DNA of 8,033 nt from Lentisphaeria bacterium (lineage in GTDB: Bacteria > Verrucomicrobiota > Lentisphaeria > Victivallales > GWF2-50-93), in assembly GCA_020056205.1 (NCBI GenBank), contig JAGVIF010000098.1, positions 1 through 8,033 on the forward strand, written 5' to 3'. This document shows positions 6,364-8,033 of this stretch, piece after piece. Every line of letters starts with the position of its first letter. Positions within the stretch are counted from its first letter, which is position 1. The position numbers and the translations under genes are program-made. The notes beneath the pieces were generated by a model, which worked only from the letters and a program-made list of their open reading frames with translations, was not told where the DNA came from and did no database searches.

Positions 6364-6972
6364 ATGAACTTCATCGGCTTCAAAAATGAGTTCGGCTGTC
6401 TGAAAGAATTTTCGCTCGCCGACATAAGGGCTTTTGACTCCGGCTTTGACAGGCGGCGTCTTTCCGAATGGCAGGAGAAAGGCTATATAAGAAAAATATG
6501 CAGGGGTCATTATATTTTCTCCGATATCCAGATGGATGAGAATATGCTTTTCAAAATGGCAAATAGACTACGTTCCCCGTCATACGTTTCTCTCGAATCC
6601 GTTTTTTTTCTCAACAGACTGGTCCCTGAGGCGGTTTACAGCATCACTTCCGTGTCAACGCGGCGAACATTCGAAATTCAAACTCCTTTTTCAAGATTCA
6701 CCTATAGGAAATTGGACAGAAAATTCTTCTTTGGATACGAAATTTCCGATGGGCTGAGAATCGCTTCGCCCGAAAAAGCGGTGCTGGACTATTTTTATCT
6801 GAATGCGAAGCCATACACATTTGACGATTTCGATGAGATGCGTTTCTCCAGAGAGGAGTTTCACCGGAACGTGAACATGGACGCTCTGAACCGTTATGCG
6901 AAACAATTTGAAGTCAGTTCCCTGTCGAAAAGAATATCTCTCCTTGTCAAATGGATTGGACATAATGATTGA
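6364..6972 (+). CDS. abiEi: AbiEi-type antitoxin / transcriptional regulator (type IV-like TA system)
   Basis: A 202-residue protein. The N-terminus (about 14-54: FSLADIRAFDSGFDRRRLSEW, then GYIRKICRGHYIFSD) is the winged-helix DNA-binding part typical of AbiEi. The following SYVSLESVFFLNRLVPE (73-89), VSTRRTFEIQTPFSRF and RIASPEKAVLDYFYL (132-146) match the AbiEi C-terminal antitoxin region. Known AbiEi proteins repress their own operon and counter the AbiEii nucleotidyltransferase without forming a stable complex. The toxin gene follows directly with an 8-bp overlap, which supports the assignment. No good Shine-Dalgarno sequence precedes the ATG (AAGTGAAACACG), so expression may rely on coupling to the small upstream frame or on weak initiation. 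Upstream lie the direct repeat and palindromes that probably include the promoter and operators. Confidence 0.85.
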   Translation: MNFIGFKNEFGCLKEFSLADIRAFDSGFDRRRLSEWQEKGYIRKICRGHYIFSDIQMDENMLFKMANRLRSPSYVSLESVFFLNRLVPEAVYSITSVSTRRTFEIQTPFSRFTYRKLDRKFFFGYEISDGLRIASPEKAVLDYFYLNAKPYTFDDFDEMRFSREEFHRNVNMDALNRYAKQFEVSSLSKRISLLVKWIGHND

Positions 6973-7738
6973 ACTAAGGCAAATCAAGTCGTTTTATCCG
7001 CCGGAACTACACGCTTTCGGGAGGAATATACTGAGGGAATATCTTCAGTACAAAATACTTGAAACCCTTTTTTCACAACCCGGGGCGAGTAAACTTGTTT
7101 TTATGGGAGGGACCGCCATTCACATTGTATGCGGGAGCGCGAGGTTCTCAGAGGACTTGGATTTTGACAACAAGGGTCTGTCGAAAACTGAATTTACCGA
7201 TATATGCACAGCCGTTCTTAAAAATTTAAGGCTTGAAGGATACGCGGCCGAAATGAAAACTGTTTTCAAAGGAGCGTTCCATGCCAGATTCCAGTTTTCA
7301 GATATTTTGAGAAAAAACGGATTGTCAGGTCATAAGGATGAAAGACTTACAGTTGGAATTGACGCCGAACCGCAGAATTATGAGTATAAGCCGGACCGAT
7401 TTATCATCAACAGATTTGATGTCATAAGCAAAATCAACACCGTGCCTCCCGATATCCTTCTTTCGCAGAAAATCTCTTGCATTTTTAACAGGAAAAGGAC
7501 AATGGGGCGAGACTTCTACGACGCCTCATTCCTCCTTGGCAAAACATCTCCCAACTATGATTATCTGAAATTTAAGATTGGGATTGACAATAAGGCATTG
7601 CTGAATAGGGAACTGTCTAAAAAATGCCGGACACTCGATTTAAAGGCGCTGTCCGACGATGTCCGTCCATTCATATTCAACGCCGGAGAAGCCAAGAGAG
7701 TTCTGCTTTTTCCCGATTTGATTCAAATGTCGCTTTGA
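6965..7738 (+). CDS. abiEii: AbiEii-type nucleotidyltransferase toxin (phage abortive infection)
   Basis: A 257-residue protein if started at ATG 6965, which overlaps the antitoxin stop by 8 bp (ATGATTGA). An earlier in-frame start near 6896 would bury 70 nt in abiEi and is less likely. Nucleotidyltransferase motifs are visible: FMGGTAIHIV (46-55), ARFSEDLDFD (59-68) with the metal-binding acidic pair D64 and D66, a third acidic position in LTVGIDAEP (D133), and DILLSQKISCIFNRKRTMGRDFYD (163-186) with the family Lys K169 and RDxxD. AbiEii/MenT enzymes add nucleotides to RNA (tRNA acceptor ends for MenT) and stop growth when freed from the antitoxin. All core motifs are intact, so the toxin looks functional. 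It is somewhat shorter than many AbiEii proteins of about 300 residues, but the motif order is complete. Confidence 0.9.
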   Translation: MIELRQIKSFYPPELHAFGRNILREYLQYKILETLFSQPGASKLVFMGGTAIHIVCGSARFSEDLDFDNKGLSKTEFTDICTAVLKNLRLEGYAAEMKTVFKGAFHARFQFSDILRKNGLSGHKDERLTVGIDAEPQNYEYKPDRFIINRFDVISKINTVPPDILLSQKISCIFNRKRTMGRDFYDASFLLGKTSPNYDYLKFKIGIDNKALLNRELSKKCRTLDLKALSDDVRPFIFNAGEAKRVLLFPDLIQMSL

Positions 7739-7828
7739 AAGAAAAATAAGGGCGTAAAAGGGTATACTCTATAAGGTTGAAAATTTAACATAGATTGCGA
7801 AGATTTTGAGAATTGATTCGTATTCTGA

Positions 7829-7861
7829 GAGCCCGACGATACCGAGGTATCGAAGGCGCTC
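7829..7861 (+). other. Stem-loop downstream of the abiE operon
   Basis: CGATACC (7837-7843) pairs with GGTATCG (7846-7852). Below an internal loop GA/AA, CC (7833-7834) pairs with GG (7855-7856), and GAGC (7829-7832) with GCTC (7858-7861). It lies 90 nt after the toxin stop and just before direct repeat copy 2. There is no T-run. It may stabilise the abiE mRNA end or be a DNA palindrome related to the repeat. The rest of 7739-7866 is A/T-rich and shows nothing else I can support. Confidence 0.4.
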
Positions 7862-7866
7862 GAAGA

Positions 7867-7928
7867 GTAAATATTTACCTTGCGGAATTTCTGCATTGTA
7901 TTATATTTCGGATAAATGTTAATAATAG
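7867..7928 (+). repeat. Direct repeat, copy 2 (upstream of the next open frame)
   Basis: 62 bases nearly identical to 6286-6346. Differences are A for G at the third base, one inserted base in the run after TTTAC, and T for C in GGAATTTCTGC. The head GTAAATATTTAC (7867-7878) is here a perfect 12-bp palindrome. The long inverted left arm found upstream of copy 1 is missing. The copies are 1581 bp apart and exactly bracket the abiE genes. Confidence 0.85.
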
Positions 7929-8033
7929 AGCCAATTGCAAAAGTCATAAACCGCGCCGTTGCAGATGCCATCGGAGGGCTCGCAAGTATTTCTGGCAGGG
8001 GCAATACCCGCGGCGGTCTTGCCCCTGTCGGAA
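7916..8033 (+). CDS. Possible start of a further gene, truncated by the window end
   Basis: An ATG inside direct repeat copy 2 opens a frame that stays open to the last base (39 codons): MLIIEPIAKVINRAVADAI and onward, rich in Gly and Arg near the edge. I do not recognise the product. No Shine-Dalgarno sequence precedes the ATG, and the candidate -10 box is so close that the mRNA would be nearly leaderless. A palindrome at 7994-8029 lies within the frame, which weakens the coding case. It could equally be non-coding repeat DNA. Confidence 0.25.
   Translation, partial: MLIIEPIAKVINRAVADAIGGLASISGRGNTRGGLAPVG
7994..8029. repeat. G/C-rich palindrome near the window end
   Basis: CAGGGGCAA (7996-8004) is exactly complementary to TTGCCCCTG (8019-8027), extended by one G-T and one G-C pair outward. 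The 14-nt loop contains CCGCGG. It resembles a REP-like element or strong RNA hairpin. No T-run is visible before the window ends. Confidence 0.5.

Noticed and set aside
6286..7928. Integron attC sites around the abiE genes
   Set aside because: The repeat has no proper GTTRRRY / RYYYAAC pair (the nearest is GTTAATA) and little imperfect internal pairing of the attC type. No integrase gene is in the window.
7723..8004. Minus-strand frame of 93 codons
   Set aside because: It spans the abiEii 3' end, a stem-loop and the direct repeat, and the translation resembles no protein and is rich in low-information Ser/Asn stretches.

Overview
The window looks like a piece of a genome from the PVC group, most likely Lentisphaerota or Kiritimatiellota. 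This is an inference from gene content: an SGNH esterase, an (alpha/alpha)6-barrel glycosidase, a URO-D-like protein, a D-lyxose-isomerase-type remnant and a DegT-type aminotransferase lie together, mixed with palindromic intergenic repeats. No rRNA, tRNA, CRISPR array or transposase gene is visible, so taxonomy cannot be fixed from the sequence. All convincing genes are on the + strand.

Positions 1-4409 form a carbohydrate-processing operon. It starts with the 3' part of an SGNH-hydrolase gene (cut by the window edge between catalytic blocks). This overlaps by one base a 704-residue glycoside hydrolase of the six-hairpin type. A URO-D-family gene follows 17 nt later, but its frame is broken once, near 3630. 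The likely joint role is deacylation and exo-cleavage of a plant or algal glycan or glycoside. The URO-D protein may handle a methyl or similar group, which is speculative.

Positions 4410-4857 are a decay zone and promoter region. They hold the first 50 codons or so of a D-lyxose ketol-isomerase-like gene whose remainder is gone. Just downstream lies a textbook sigma-70 promoter (TTGACA, 17 nt, TATAAT), preceded by a small palindrome that could be an operator. This promoter drives a complete PLP-dependent DegT/DnrJ/EryC1/StrS aminotransferase gene (4858-6027).

Positions 6028-6363 have no gene and are full of inverted repeats: a G/C-rich REP-like double hairpin, a perfect 16-bp inverted repeat and a perfect 19-bp inverted repeat with a nested hairpin. 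The last one runs into a 61-bp sequence that recurs, almost identical, at 7867-7928.

The two copies of that sequence bracket a two-gene AbiEi/AbiEii (type IV-like toxin-antitoxin, phage-defence) operon at 6364-7738, with an 8-bp gene overlap. The second copy contains the possible start codon of another open frame that leaves the window. The best candidate for something undescribed is this modular arrangement: a shared 5' leader/recombination block followed by different accessory genes, next to a cluster of palindromes.
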